Position numbers and translations under genes: made by a program. The notes beneath the pieces were generated by a model that searched no databases, was not told the origin of the DNA, and saw nothing but the letters and a program-made list of their open reading frames with translations. A DNA stretch of 64,000 nt from Sphingopyxis sp. PAMC25046. GTDB lineage: Bacteria; Pseudomonadota; Alphaproteobacteria; Sphingomonadales; Sphingomonadaceae. Positions within the stretch are counted from its first letter, which is position 1. Each line of letters starts with the position of its first letter. The stretch covers positions 1,426,001 to 1,490,000 of the forward strand of contig NZ_CP039250.1 of NCBI RefSeq assembly GCF_004795895.1, given 5' to 3'. This document shows, piece after piece, positions 34,450 through 43,090 of the stretch.

Positions 34450-35477
34450 AAAGTCTCGGTAACCTTGTTGAGATGCGGTGGCGAGTCGGGGTCGCAGCCG
34501 CGCGCGAGCGCCAGCCTGCTTGCCATGCGGTAAAAGCTCTGGATCATCAGCACCGGCTCGATCGCCGGGTGCGCGGCGATGACGGGCAGGTCGCCCCCGG
34601 GATCGGCGAGCAGCACTGTCGCGCCGCGCCCGCGGAACTCGGCGGCGGCGTCGCGCACGCTGACCGCCGCACGGTCGGTGCCGCCGAACGCCAGCACATG
34701 AAAGGTGTCGCCGACGATCGCCATCGGCCCGTGCCGCACTTCGGCGGCGCTGAAGCTTTCGGCGTGGAGCGCCGAGGTTTCCTTGAACTTGAGCGCAGCT
34801 TCCTGCGCGACGCCGAGCCCATAGCCGCGCCCGAGCACGAACAGGTTCGTCGCCCCCCGGAACGCCGCGACCGCGGGCGACCAGTCGAGCGCGAACGCCT
34901 GCGCAAGCTGGCCGGGCAGGACGGTCAGCGCCGCGCCGAGCGCATCATCCTCGGCCCAAGCGGCGACGAGCGCGGCGATGGCCGCCAGCGAGGCGATATA
35001 GGATTTGGTCGCCGCGACCGATCGTTCGATCCCGGCGGAGAGCGGGATCACCACGTCGGCGAGCCCCGCTAGCGGCGAACCCTCGGCGTTGACCAGCGCG
35101 ACGACGAAGGCGCCGGCACCGCGCTGTTGCTCGACCGCGGCCAGCAGGTCGGGGCTTTTGCCCGACTGCGACACGGCAAGGCACAGGCGATTCCCCGCGA
35201 CCGCGGGCGCGTCGTAAAGCGACGCGATCGACAGCGCCGCCGACGCGGTCGGCGTCCCCGTCATCGTCTCGATCAGATATTTGGCATAGGTCGCCGCATG
35301 GTCCGACGACCCGCGCGCGCAGGTCACGACCGCGGCGGGCGGCGCCTTGCGCAGCCGCCGCCCGATCGCCGCGAAGGCGTCGCGATTCGCGTCCAGCATC
35401 GTGGCGACCGCCGCCGCCGCCGCCCCGGCTTCCTGCTCCATCATCGTTATTCGTCCGTCTGTTGCGGCGTTCTGCAT
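34446..35477 (-). CDS. nagB-II: SIS-domain glucosamine-6-phosphate deaminase, NagB-II type
   Basis: The 343-residue protein carries two SIS sugar-isomerase domains: CARGSSDHAATYAKYLIE and AVSQSGKSPDLL in the first, VLGRGYGLGVAQEAALKFKETSALHAE in the second. It resembles the isomerase half of GlmS without the glutaminase. Such proteins replace NagB in several proteobacteria and convert GlcN-6-P to fructose-6-P plus ammonia. The start at 35477 is preferred because GGAGAG lies about 9 nt upstream; an upstream in-frame start gives 15 extra residues. It overlaps nagA. Confidence 0.87.
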   Translation of the reverse strand: MQNAATDGRITMMEQEAGAAAAAVATMLDANRDAFAAIGRRLRKAPPAAVVTCARGSSDHAATYAKYLIETMTGTPTASAALSIASLYDAPAVAGNRLCLAVSQSGKSPDLLAAVEQQRGAGAFVVALVNAEGSPLAGLADVVIPLSAGIERSVAATKSYIASLAAIAALVAAWAEDDALGAALTVLPGQLAQAFALDWSPAVAAFRGATNLFVLGRGYGLGVAQEAALKFKETSALHAESFSAAEVRHGPMAIVGDTFHVLAFGGTDRAAVSVRDAAAEFRGRGATVLLADPGGDLPVIAAHPAIEPVLMIQSFYRMASRLALARGCDPDSPPHLNKVTETL

Positions 35478-35520
35478 CGTCCATCGCTCTCCAGATCGGG
35501 CGACGTGACGCCATCCGATC

Positions 35521-35536
35521 ATTGGTATTATATAGG
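35521..35536. promoter_or_regulatory. Operator-like ATTGGTATTATATAGG between nagX and nagB-II
   Basis: This AT-rich 16-mer stands out in GC-rich DNA and is followed by a near repeat (TTATATAGGTC). Similar ATTGGT(N)TTATA sequences precede the chitin-locus receptor (36747-36784), and ATTGGTATCG precedes the HutC-type regulator (45457). A binding site for that regulator is the likeliest reading. It could instead be part of a promoter for nagB-II. Confidence 0.45.
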
Positions 35537-35571
35537 TTATATAGGTCTCATCAAGAGGTATGTTTGGGCGG

Positions 35572-36654
35572 TCAGATTTTAATGATCCAGCCCTTGCGGC
35601 GCAGCCATTCCATCGCGCCCCAGATCAGCAGCGTATAGAGAAGGATGGGGATTAGCGACGCGACCGGATCGCCCAGCGCTTCGCGCAGCGCGCGAAAGGG
35701 CAGGAGCAGCAGGTCCCAGGTAACGACGCCCGCCGTCACCTGATGCAGCGTATAGGCGGCGATCGCATTGGCGCCGAACGCCAGCATCGCGGTCGCGGCC
35801 ATCCCCGGCTTGCGGCCCTCGCGGTCGAGCCAATGATGCAGCAGCGCGAGCGCCAGCACGGTGATGCCGCTGGTGACGAGTACGAAGCTGCTCGACCAGA
35901 TATCCTTGACGATCGGAAAGGTGAGGCTCCAGCCGCTGCCGGCGACCAGCATCGCGGCGCCGATGACCGCAAGCTGTCGCGCCGCGGGACCTTGCCGGCG
36001 GATCAGCAACTCGCCGATCGCGACGCCGATCAGGCCTTGAGCTATGGCGGGAAGCGTGCCCAATATCCCCTCGGGATCATAGCCTTCGGGCCCCTTTACA
36101 TAGAGGTGATTGCCTAGCAGCAGCCGGTCGACCGAGGCGACGAAATTATGCCCGCGCGCCCAGATGTCGGTCGCGAGGCCGTCGAGCGAGGGGAGCAGCG
36201 CGAGCGGCCAGTAAAGCGCAAGTATCGCCGCCGCGACGATCAGCCGTGCGCGCGGCCCGGCGAGCAGGAACAGCAGCGCGCACGCGCAATAGACCAGCCC
36301 GATTCGCTGAAGCACGCCGAACAGTCGCCAGTCGCCCGACGCGAAGCTCGTGAACCAGTAAAGGTTGCTGAGGATGAAGCCCAGCAGAAGCAAGCGGCCG
36401 GTGCGGCCGAGGATATGGCGCCGCTGTGCAGAATCGAGCTTCGCATCGCGCATCGAAAAGGGGATGGCGATGCCCACCATCGTCAGAAAACCCGGAAAAA
36501 CGAGGTCGGCGAGGGTGAGTCCGTCCCAGCTGACGTGCAGCAGGATCGGCGCGACGCTCGCTTCCGCGCCATATTTCATCGCCGCGGCCGAATTCACCAA
36601 TATCATCCCGGCGACCGTGAGCCCCCGCAGCACGTCGAGTGAAATCAATCGCAT
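35572..36654 (-). CDS. nagX: NagX-like membrane protein (DUF5009/heparan-alpha-glucosaminide N-acetyltransferase family)
   Basis: The 360-residue protein has about ten membrane helices and the family start RLISLDVLRGLTVAGMILVN. Motifs LVFPGFLTMVGIAIPFS and LGRTGRLLLLGFILS follow. Relatives in GlcNAc operons of gammaproteobacteria are called NagX and were proposed as inner-membrane chitooligosaccharide transporters, while the human homologue is an acetyl-transferase. Here it is the first gene of the nag operon and could move or modify GlcNAc or its oligomers. The start at 36654 follows GGGGAGG; 22 residues of the longer frame are discarded. Confidence 0.8.
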   Translation of the reverse strand: MRLISLDVLRGLTVAGMILVNSAAAMKYGAEASVAPILLHVSWDGLTLADLVFPGFLTMVGIAIPFSMRDAKLDSAQRRHILGRTGRLLLLGFILSNLYWFTSFASGDWRLFGVLQRIGLVYCACALLFLLAGPRARLIVAAAILALYWPLALLPSLDGLATDIWARGHNFVASVDRLLLGNHLYVKGPEGYDPEGILGTLPAIAQGLIGVAIGELLIRRQGPAARQLAVIGAAMLVAGSGWSLTFPIVKDIWSSSFVLVTSGITVLALALLHHWLDREGRKPGMAATAMLAFGANAIAAYTLHQVTAGVVTWDLLLLPFRALREALGDPVASLIPILLYTLLIWGAMEWLRRKGWIIKI

Positions 36655-36746
36655 GGCCTTTTCCTCCCCGGTCGCCACCGCCCCCTCGGGCGGCATCCTG
36701 ACACTGCCATAAATTTGCAATGGACAGCGCGTCGAATTTGTAGTCT

Positions 36747-36784
36747 ATTGGTAATATTCCAAGGACGCAATTGGTCTTATAGAG
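36747..36784. promoter_or_regulatory. Two operator-like ATTGGT motifs upstream of the chitin-locus receptor
   Basis: ATTGGTAATATTCC (36747-36760, within TTGG...CCAA dyad symmetry) and AATTGGTCTTATAGAG (36769-36784) lie about 22 bp apart in the divergent region between nagX and the receptor gene. Both resemble the AT-rich motif at 35521. They are placed to control both directions and fit sites for a HutC-family GlcNAc regulator. Confidence 0.45.
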
Positions 36785-36830
36785 ATTGTGGGAAGGCAAT
36801 CTGGACCGCATTGGATGGGGGAAAATTATA

Positions 36831-39800
36831 ATGGTTAAGGGGCCTGCCAAGACATATCGGATTCGCCGCAACCTGCTCCAGGGGATCTGCGGCGCAGCAC
36901 TGGCGAGCGCGATGATCCTGCCCGCCGCGGCGCAGGAAAACAGCGCGCCCGTATCGGCGGACGAGGAAAATCCCGACGACATCGTCGTCACCGGCATTCG
37001 CGCCAATCTCGAATCGGCGCAGAACCGCAAACGCAACGCCGATACGGTCGTCGATTCGATCACGGCCGAGGATATCGGCTCCTTCCCCGACAAATCGGTC
37101 GCCGAAGCCTTGCAGCGCGTTCCCGGCATCACGGTCATCCGTTTCGCGGGCACCGACGATACCTCGCACTTCTCGGCCGAACCCTCGGGCGTCATCATCC
37201 GCGGCCTCAACCAGGTCCGCTCCGAATTCAACGGCCGCGATACCTTCAGCGCGAACAGCTCGCGCGGTCTCAGCTGGCAGGACATCTCGCCCGAACTTCT
37301 GGGCGGTATCGACACCTACAAGAACCAGACCGCCGACCTGATCGAGGGCGGCATCGCGGGCACGGTCAATCTGCGCACGCGCGTGCCGTTCGATCAGGAC
37401 GGGCGGCTCGTCTCGATTTCGATCAAGAACACCTATGGCGACATTGCGGAGAAATCGACGCCCGAAATCTCCGGCATCATCTCGGACCGCTGGCAGACCG
37501 GAATCGGCGAGATCGGGCTGATGCTCAACGGCGCCTATTCGCACGCGATCACCGCGAGCCAGGGCATCCAGTTCGACCGTATGGCGATCTTCGACGGCGT
37601 GTTCGGCCCGGGGAAGCAATATATTCCCAGCGGCATCTACATGCGCGACAACGAATATGACCGCAAACGCTACGGCATCTCCGCGGCCTTCCAGTGGCGC
37701 TCCAACGACGGCGACATGGAGCTGACCGGTCAGTATCTGCGCTCGCAATATAACAACAGCTGGCGCGAACATGCGATCTATTCGAGCGCGTTCAGCATCT
37801 ACGGCCAGCCGAGCGACTATCAGGTTACCGATCCGACGCTCGTGAACCCGCTCACCGGCACCGCGCCGTTCCAGTTCGACGACGACGGCAATTTCCTCAG
37901 CGGCTGGTGGTCGGCGCCGCGCCCCTATGTTGGCGAAGGCGACGACAATCTCGGTCTCGGCGTCAACGAGGATGGCGAGGCCTTCTTCAATCGCTGTTAC
38001 GGCTGGGAAGGCTGCGTCCCGCAACAGCGCGCGCCGCAGGTCGACACCGCGGCGAACGCGCTCAAGAATAAGCAGATCACCCAGGATTTCGGCCTCAATT
38101 TCCGCTGGGACGTTTCGGACCGGCTGCGCGTCACGCTCGACGGTCAATATGTCGACGCCAGCGTCAGCAACTATAACGCGTCGGTCACCGCGCGGACCTT
38201 TGCGGACACCTATGTCGACCTGACGGGTAAATATCCGCGGCTCGAATTCTTGCCCAACCAGGCCGAGAACATCAATCTGTCGAGCGGCGGGCTGAACAAC
38301 CCGAACAATTATTTCTACTACGCCGTGACCGATCACACCGAGGATAGCGACGGCGAGGAAGTCGCCTTCCGTGCCGATGTCGAATATGATGTCGATTCGG
38401 GCTGGCTCGACGCGATCAAGGTTGGTGCCCGCTATGCCGACCGCGACCAGACGGTGCGCTGGGGCGCCTATAATTGGGCGAATATCTCGAACACCTGGAC
38501 CTTCACCCAGGCGCCTTATTTCAATATCGACAGCCCCGCTTATGCCCCGGGCACCAACGGGCTCCACACCTTCAGCGGCGATTTCTTCGCCGGCAACCAG
38601 ATCAATCACAACAGCTTCGCCTTCTTCAACATGGATATGCTGGAGAATCGCGAACAGCTCGCGGCGGCACTCGGACGGCCGTCGATCGGCGTGGGCGATT
38701 ATTATCCCGTCTGTTCGGGCGACGGCTATCGCGGTGCGGAGACGATCGAAAAGGCCTTCGGCTGCTATTTCCCGAGCGAAGTCCACCGCGTCAGCGAGCG
38801 CACGATTGCCACCTATGCGATGGCGAAGTTCGGCGGCGACAGCCTCGCCATCGGCGGCGTGCCGATCTCCGGCAACATCGGCGTCCGCCTGATCTGGACG
38901 CGCGACGATACGGTGGGGGCAACCACCTTGCCCGTTCCCTTCACGCCGACCGGGCTTCTTTGCGAGGAAGGGACCGATCCCGGCCCGCCGCCGCGGCCGA
39001 CGGCGTCGTCGGGCTGCGTCGTCACGCAGCAGGAGATTGATTTCAGCAATGGCGCGACCGTTGCCGAAACGACCAAGGTCAATCATTTCCACGCGCTGCC
39101 CAGCTTCAACATCAAGTTCGACCTGACCGACAAGCTGGTGTCGCGCTTCGCTTATTCGCGCGCGATGTCGCGCCCCGATTTCGGCTTGCTGCGCAACTTC
39201 CTGACGGTCAACCGACTGACGCCGAATCTCAACGATTTTTCGGACCCGAACGTCACGCGCGACGAAAACGGCAGGGCGATCGCCTATGATTGGCAATATA
39301 CCGGCCAGTCGGGCAACCCGGGGCTGAAACCGATGACGGCCGACCAGTTCGACCTGACGCTCGAATATTATTTCGGCCGGTCGAGTTCGTTCACCGCCAC
39401 CGGCTTCTACAAGAAGTTCTACGACTATATTCAGGCGGGGCAATTCAACCTCGAAGTGACGAACAACGGGGTGACCGAGGACGTCCGCGTCAACCGCCCG
39501 GTCAACGGCGACGGTGCGAGCATCTATGGCGCTGAATTCGCCTTTCAGACCTTCTTCGACTTCCTGCCGGCGCCGTTCGACGGCTTCGGGGTGCAGGCCA
39601 ACTACACCTATGTGAAGAACGACGGGATCGAGACGGTCAATCTGACCAACGAAACCGCCGGTGGAACGGCCGGCGGCGGCCTGACCTATGAGGATAGCAC
39701 GGTAAAGGCCAACGCGCTCGAAGGCATTTCGAAGCACAGTTACAACCTCGTCGGCATGTATGAGAAAGGCCCCCTATCGGCGCGCGTCGCCTATAACTGG

Positions 39801-40052
39801 CGCTCCAAATATCTGGTGACCGCGATCGATTGCTGCGTCGGTTTCCCGATCTGGCAGAAGAGTACGGGCTATCTTGATGCGTCGCTCCGCCTGCGCGCGA
39901 CCGCGAATATCGAGTTCGTGCTGGAAGGCACCAATCTGCTCGGCACCGACACCGTGCTGATGCAGCAGGTCGACGGCGACGGCACGCTCAAGCCCAACGC
40001 CTGGTTCAAGAACGACCGCCGCTACCAGCTCGGCGTGCGCCTGAGCTTCTAA
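36831..40052 (+). CDS. TonB-dependent receptor of the chitin/GlcNAc locus
   Basis: The 1073-residue protein has a signal peptide (ending LPAAAQ), DDIVVTGIRANLESAQ as TonB-box region, and a plug domain (AEDIGSFPDKSVAEALQRVPG, then GVIIRGLNQVRSEFNGRD and GGIAGTVNLRTRVPF). The beta-barrel ends LGVRLSF. The ATG at 36831 follows GGGGGAAA and begins a basic n-region. It probably takes up chitooligosaccharides, since nag genes lie divergently and chitin hydrolases lie downstream. The first halogenase-like gene starts 72 nt after it, so the transcript may continue. Confidence 0.87.
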   Translation: MVKGPAKTYRIRRNLLQGICGAALASAMILPAAAQENSAPVSADEENPDDIVVTGIRANLESAQNRKRNADTVVDSITAEDIGSFPDKSVAEALQRVPGITVIRFAGTDDTSHFSAEPSGVIIRGLNQVRSEFNGRDTFSANSSRGLSWQDISPELLGGIDTYKNQTADLIEGGIAGTVNLRTRVPFDQDGRLVSISIKNTYGDIAEKSTPEISGIISDRWQTGIGEIGLMLNGAYSHAITASQGIQFDRMAIFDGVFGPGKQYIPSGIYMRDNEYDRKRYGISAAFQWRSNDGDMELTGQYLRSQYNNSWREHAIYSSAFSIYGQPSDYQVTDPTLVNPLTGTAPFQFDDDGNFLSGWWSAPRPYVGEGDDNLGLGVNEDGEAFFNRCYGWEGCVPQQRAPQVDTAANALKNKQITQDFGLNFRWDVSDRLRVTLDGQYVDASVSNYNASVTARTFADTYVDLTGKYPRLEFLPNQAENINLSSGGLNNPNNYFYYAVTDHTEDSDGEEVAFRADVEYDVDSGWLDAIKVGARYADRDQTVRWGAYNWANISNTWTFTQAPYFNIDSPAYAPGTNGLHTFSGDFFAGNQINHNSFAFFNMDMLENREQLAAALGRPSIGVGDYYPVCSGDGYRGAETIEKAFGCYFPSEVHRVSERTIATYAMAKFGGDSLAIGGVPISGNIGVRLIWTRDDTVGATTLPVPFTPTGLLCEEGTDPGPPPRPTASSGCVVTQQEIDFSNGATVAETTKVNHFHALPSFNIKFDLTDKLVSRFAYSRAMSRPDFGLLRNFLTVNRLTPNLNDFSDPNVTRDENGRAIAYDWQYTGQSGNPGLKPMTADQFDLTLEYYFGRSSSFTATGFYKKFYDYIQAGQFNLEVTNNGVTEDVRVNRPVNGDGASIYGAEFAFQTFFDFLPAPFDGFGVQANYTYVKNDGIETVNLTNETAGGTAGGGLTYEDSTVKANALEGISKHSYNLVGMYEKGPLSARVAYNWRSKYLVTAIDCCVGFPIWQKSTGYLDASLRLRATANIEFVLEGTNLLGTDTVLMQQVDGDGTLKPNAWFKNDRRYQLGVRLSF

Positions 40053-40124
40053 AAAAAGGGGGAAGGGGCGTCGGTCCCGTTAGGGGCTGGCGCCCGCTTT
40101 CTTCCGCGTTAAGCTGGACCCGCG

Positions 40125-41630
40125 ATGGGGGATAGGTTCGAACTCGTTATCGTCGGCGGCGGGACCGCTGGGTGGATGTGCGCCGCCGCGTGCGCCGCCA
40201 AGCTCGACCTCGCACGCTTTCGCGTCCGCCTCGTCGAATCCGAAGAGATCGGCACCGTCGGCGTCGGCGAAGCGACGCTGCCACAGATGAAGGATTTCAA
40301 CGACTTCCTCGGGCTCGACGAAATCGAGTTCATGCAGGCGACGCAGGCGACCTTCAAACTCGGCATCGAATTCGTCGATTGGGGCGCCGCGGGCGACCGC
40401 TACGTTCACCCCTTCGGCACCTTCGGCCGCCCGATCGGCGAGGCCGATTTCTTCAGCTACTGGATCCGCGCCCACGTTGCCGGCACCGCCGCGCCGCTCT
40501 CCGATTATTGCTTCCCGATCGTCGCCGCGCTGCAAAACCGCTTCATGCTGCCCAGCGGCGATGCGAACGACGTGCGCAATGCCTTCGCCTACGCCTATCA
40601 TCTCGATGCCTTTCTCTACGCGCGCTATCTGCGCGGCTGGGCCGAGGCGCGCGGGATCGAGCGCGTCGAAGGGCGGATCGTCGAGGTCGAACAGGACAGC
40701 GAAAGCGGCGACATTGCCGCGGTCAAGCTCGCGTCGGGCACGCGCGTCGCGGGCGACCTGTTCGTCGATTGCTCGGGCTTTCGCTCTCTATTGCTGGGCG
40801 GGACGCTCGGTGTCGATCTCGAGGATTGGGCGCACTGGCTGCCGTGCGACAGCGCGCAGGCGGTGCCTTCGGCGCGTTCGGACGATTTCGCCCCCTATAC
40901 GCGCTCGACGCGGCGCAAGGCCGGGTGGCAATGGCGCATTCCGCTCCAGCACCGCACCGGCAACGGTTATGTCTATTCGAGCGCCGATATTTCGGACGAC
41001 GAGGCGGCGGCGACCTTGCTCGCGAACCTCGACGGCGAGGCACTCGCCGATCCGCGCGTGCTGCGCTTCAAGGCGGGCAAGCGGCAAAAGGCATGGGCGC
41101 ATAATTGCATCGGCATGGGCCTCGCGGGCGGCTTTCTCGAACCGCTCGAATCGACGAGCATCTACCTCGTCCAGATGGCGATCATGCACATGTTGACGCT
41201 GATGCCCGCCGAGCGTGCGATCGACCCGGCGCTTCCGTGCGAGTTCAACCGCGTGATGGATGTCGAGTACGACCGCATCCGCGATTTCCTGATCCTCCAT
41301 TATGTCGCGAACGAGGCCGACGCGCCCTTGTGGGAGCGCGTCACGGCCGCCCAAGTCCCCGATACGCTCGCGGACAAGATCGACCGCTTCCGTCATCGCG
41401 GACATGTCCAGGCCTATCGCGACGGCCTCTTCGGCCCGCCGAGCTGGCAGGCGGTGTTCGTCGGGCAGGGGATCGAGCCGCGCGCCGCCGACCGTCTCGC
41501 CGACGTGCTCCCCGCGGCGACGGTGGACGAGCGCCTCGCGAACCTCGCCGCGACGATTGCCGATGCGGCCGCGACGCTCCCTTCGCACGCCGATTTCATC
41601 GCCCGCTATTGTCCGGCGCCCGCGCCGTGA
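40125..41630 (+). CDS. Flavin-dependent halogenase-family protein (PrnA-like), first copy
   Basis: The 501-residue protein has the FAD motif IVGGGTAGWM (about 9-18) and GTVGVGEATLP. It has TFKLGIEF with the Lys aligned to the catalytic Lys of tryptophan halogenases, the family motif WQWRIP (WxWxIP), and GGFLEPLESTSI with the conserved Glu. All expected catalytic elements are thus present. Such genes often sit beside TonB receptors in Caulobacter- and Sphingomonas-type polysaccharide loci, but their substrates there are not established. It may act on a free aromatic or on a protein. Its stop overlaps the next start (GTGA). Confidence 0.85.
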   Translation: MGDRFELVIVGGGTAGWMCAAACAAKLDLARFRVRLVESEEIGTVGVGEATLPQMKDFNDFLGLDEIEFMQATQATFKLGIEFVDWGAAGDRYVHPFGTFGRPIGEADFFSYWIRAHVAGTAAPLSDYCFPIVAALQNRFMLPSGDANDVRNAFAYAYHLDAFLYARYLRGWAEARGIERVEGRIVEVEQDSESGDIAAVKLASGTRVAGDLFVDCSGFRSLLLGGTLGVDLEDWAHWLPCDSAQAVPSARSDDFAPYTRSTRRKAGWQWRIPLQHRTGNGYVYSSADISDDEAAATLLANLDGEALADPRVLRFKAGKRQKAWAHNCIGMGLAGGFLEPLESTSIYLVQMAIMHMLTLMPAERAIDPALPCEFNRVMDVEYDRIRDFLILHYVANEADAPLWERVTAAQVPDTLADKIDRFRHRGHVQAYRDGLFGPPSWQAVFVGQGIEPRAADRLADVLPAATVDERLANLAATIADAAATLPSHADFIARYCPAPAP

Positions 41631-43090
41631 GCAACGCGGTGCAACGGGTCGTTATCTTCGGCGGCGGAGTCGCGGCGGCGATGGCGGCGCTCGCGATCGG
41701 CCGCGCCTATGCCCGGCTCGGCACCGACGTGACCTGGATCGATACCGGCGAAGCGCCCGCGCCGCACGCCGCGCTGATCGCGCCGCCCGACCTCGCGACC
41801 TTCCACCGCCTGCTCGGCATCGACGAAGTTGCGCTCGTCCGCCACGCCGCCGCGACGGTCAACATGGGCCAGCAATTCGCCGGCTGGTCGGGCGGCGACG
41901 ACGCTTTCCTGCATGCCTATGGCGACGCGGGCAGCGCCTTCGCCTCGCTGCCTTTCGTCCAGCACTGGACGCGCGCGCGCGCCGCGGGCCTGCGCGTCGC
42001 GCTCGAGGATTTCTGTCTCGCCGCCGCCGCCGCCAAACAGGGCCGCACCGGGGCGCCGCGCGAGCCGGCGACACGGCAGGCGGTCAAGACGGGCTGGCAT
42101 CTCGACGCCCCCGGCTATGCGAAGCTGCTGCGCGCCGCGTGCGAGCAGGCCGATATTCGCATCGTGCCCGGCGCGGGCGCCGCTCCGCACCGAGCGGGCG
42201 CAGGCCTCGACCGCATCGAGCTTGCCGATGGCGAGCAACTCGACGCCGACCTCTTCGTCGATACCGGCGGCGCGCTGATCGCCGCGATTGACGGCGGCGC
42301 GGAATTGCGCCCCGCCTTCTGCGACCGCATCATCCGTGCCTCGGCGCCCGCCTTCGATCCGCTGCCGCTCTACGGCCGCGTCGCCGCGCATCCCGACGGA
42401 TGGATCACGCTGATGCCGCTTTCGAACCGGACCGCGATCGAGTTCGCCTACGACAGCGCATCTTTGTCCGACGCCGATGCCCCCGCCGCGCTCGCGGCGA
42501 CCCTTGGACGCCCCGTCGACGCCGAGCCATCCGCACCGCTTGCCGCCACCGCGCGCCGGCGCCCGTGGACCGGCAATGTCGTCGCGGTCGGCCCCGCGGC
42601 GGGCGACGCGCCGCCGCTCGACGGCGCCGAAATGCTCCTGCTTCAACTCGCGATAGCGCAGCTCGTGCTGCTCTGGCCGATCGACCGCGCGCAGATGCCC
42701 GAGGCCGATATTTACAATGAAGAACTCGTGGGCACGCGCGCGCGCGTCGCCGATTTCACCGCGCAGCATTTCCGCCTCAACGCGCGCAACGGCGAGCCCT
42801 TTTGGGATGCCGCGCGCGCCGCGCCGGTCTCGGCCGAACTCGCGGCCAAGATCGACCTGTTCGCCGCGCGCGGCATGTTTGCGCATTTCAACCATGAGGC
42901 GCATGTCGAGGATAGCTGGGCGCTCGTCATGGCGGGCCACGGCGTGACCCCGCGCAGCTTCGACCCGCAAGCGCTCTTGACCGAAGATCAGGCGCTGATG
43001 GCCGAATTCCAGCGCCAGCTCCGCGCCGTCGCGAGCGACGTCCATGCGATGGAGAGCCACGCCGACGCGCTACGGCGGATGCGCGGATGA
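41627..43090 (+). CDS. Divergent halogenase-family paralogue lacking catalytic motifs, second copy
   Basis: The 487-residue protein keeps the length and nucleotide-binding start (VVIFGGGVAAAMAALAIG) of the family. The GVGEAT motif is absent, and the catalytic Lys position is Asn (TVNMGQQF against TFKLGIEF). WxWxIP is replaced by the region GWITLMP, and EPLEST by PPLDGAE. A halogenase reaction is therefore unlikely. It might act as a partner subunit, a flavin-binding scaffold or a different oxidoreductase. It starts at GTG 41627 overlapping the first copy, and its stop overlaps the third copy (ATGA). Confidence 0.75.
   Translation: MSNAVQRVVIFGGGVAAAMAALAIGRAYARLGTDVTWIDTGEAPAPHAALIAPPDLATFHRLLGIDEVALVRHAAATVNMGQQFAGWSGGDDAFLHAYGDAGSAFASLPFVQHWTRARAAGLRVALEDFCLAAAAAKQGRTGAPREPATRQAVKTGWHLDAPGYAKLLRAACEQADIRIVPGAGAAPHRAGAGLDRIELADGEQLDADLFVDTGGALIAAIDGGAELRPAFCDRIIRASAPAFDPLPLYGRVAAHPDGWITLMPLSNRTAIEFAYDSASLSDADAPAALAATLGRPVDAEPSAPLAATARRRPWTGNVVAVGPAAGDAPPLDGAEMLLLQLAIAQLVLLWPIDRAQMPEADIYNEELVGTRARVADFTAQHFRLNARNGEPFWDAARAAPVSAELAAKIDLFAARGMFAHFNHEAHVEDSWALVMAGHGVTPRSFDPQALLTEDQALMAEFQRQLRAVASDVHAMESHADALRRMRG

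Noticed and set aside
36777..39737. 986-residue open frame antisense to the chitin-locus receptor gene, and similar long antisense frames at 21855-24743, 46536-49214 and 30714-33008
   Set aside because: Each opposes a gene with clear domains and motifs; stop-poor antisense frames are expected from GC-biased third positions.
41627..43090. Middle halogenase paralogue as a pseudogene
   Set aside because: The frame is intact over 487 codons, codon use matches its neighbours and both junctions are translationally coupled, so it is more likely functional in another role.
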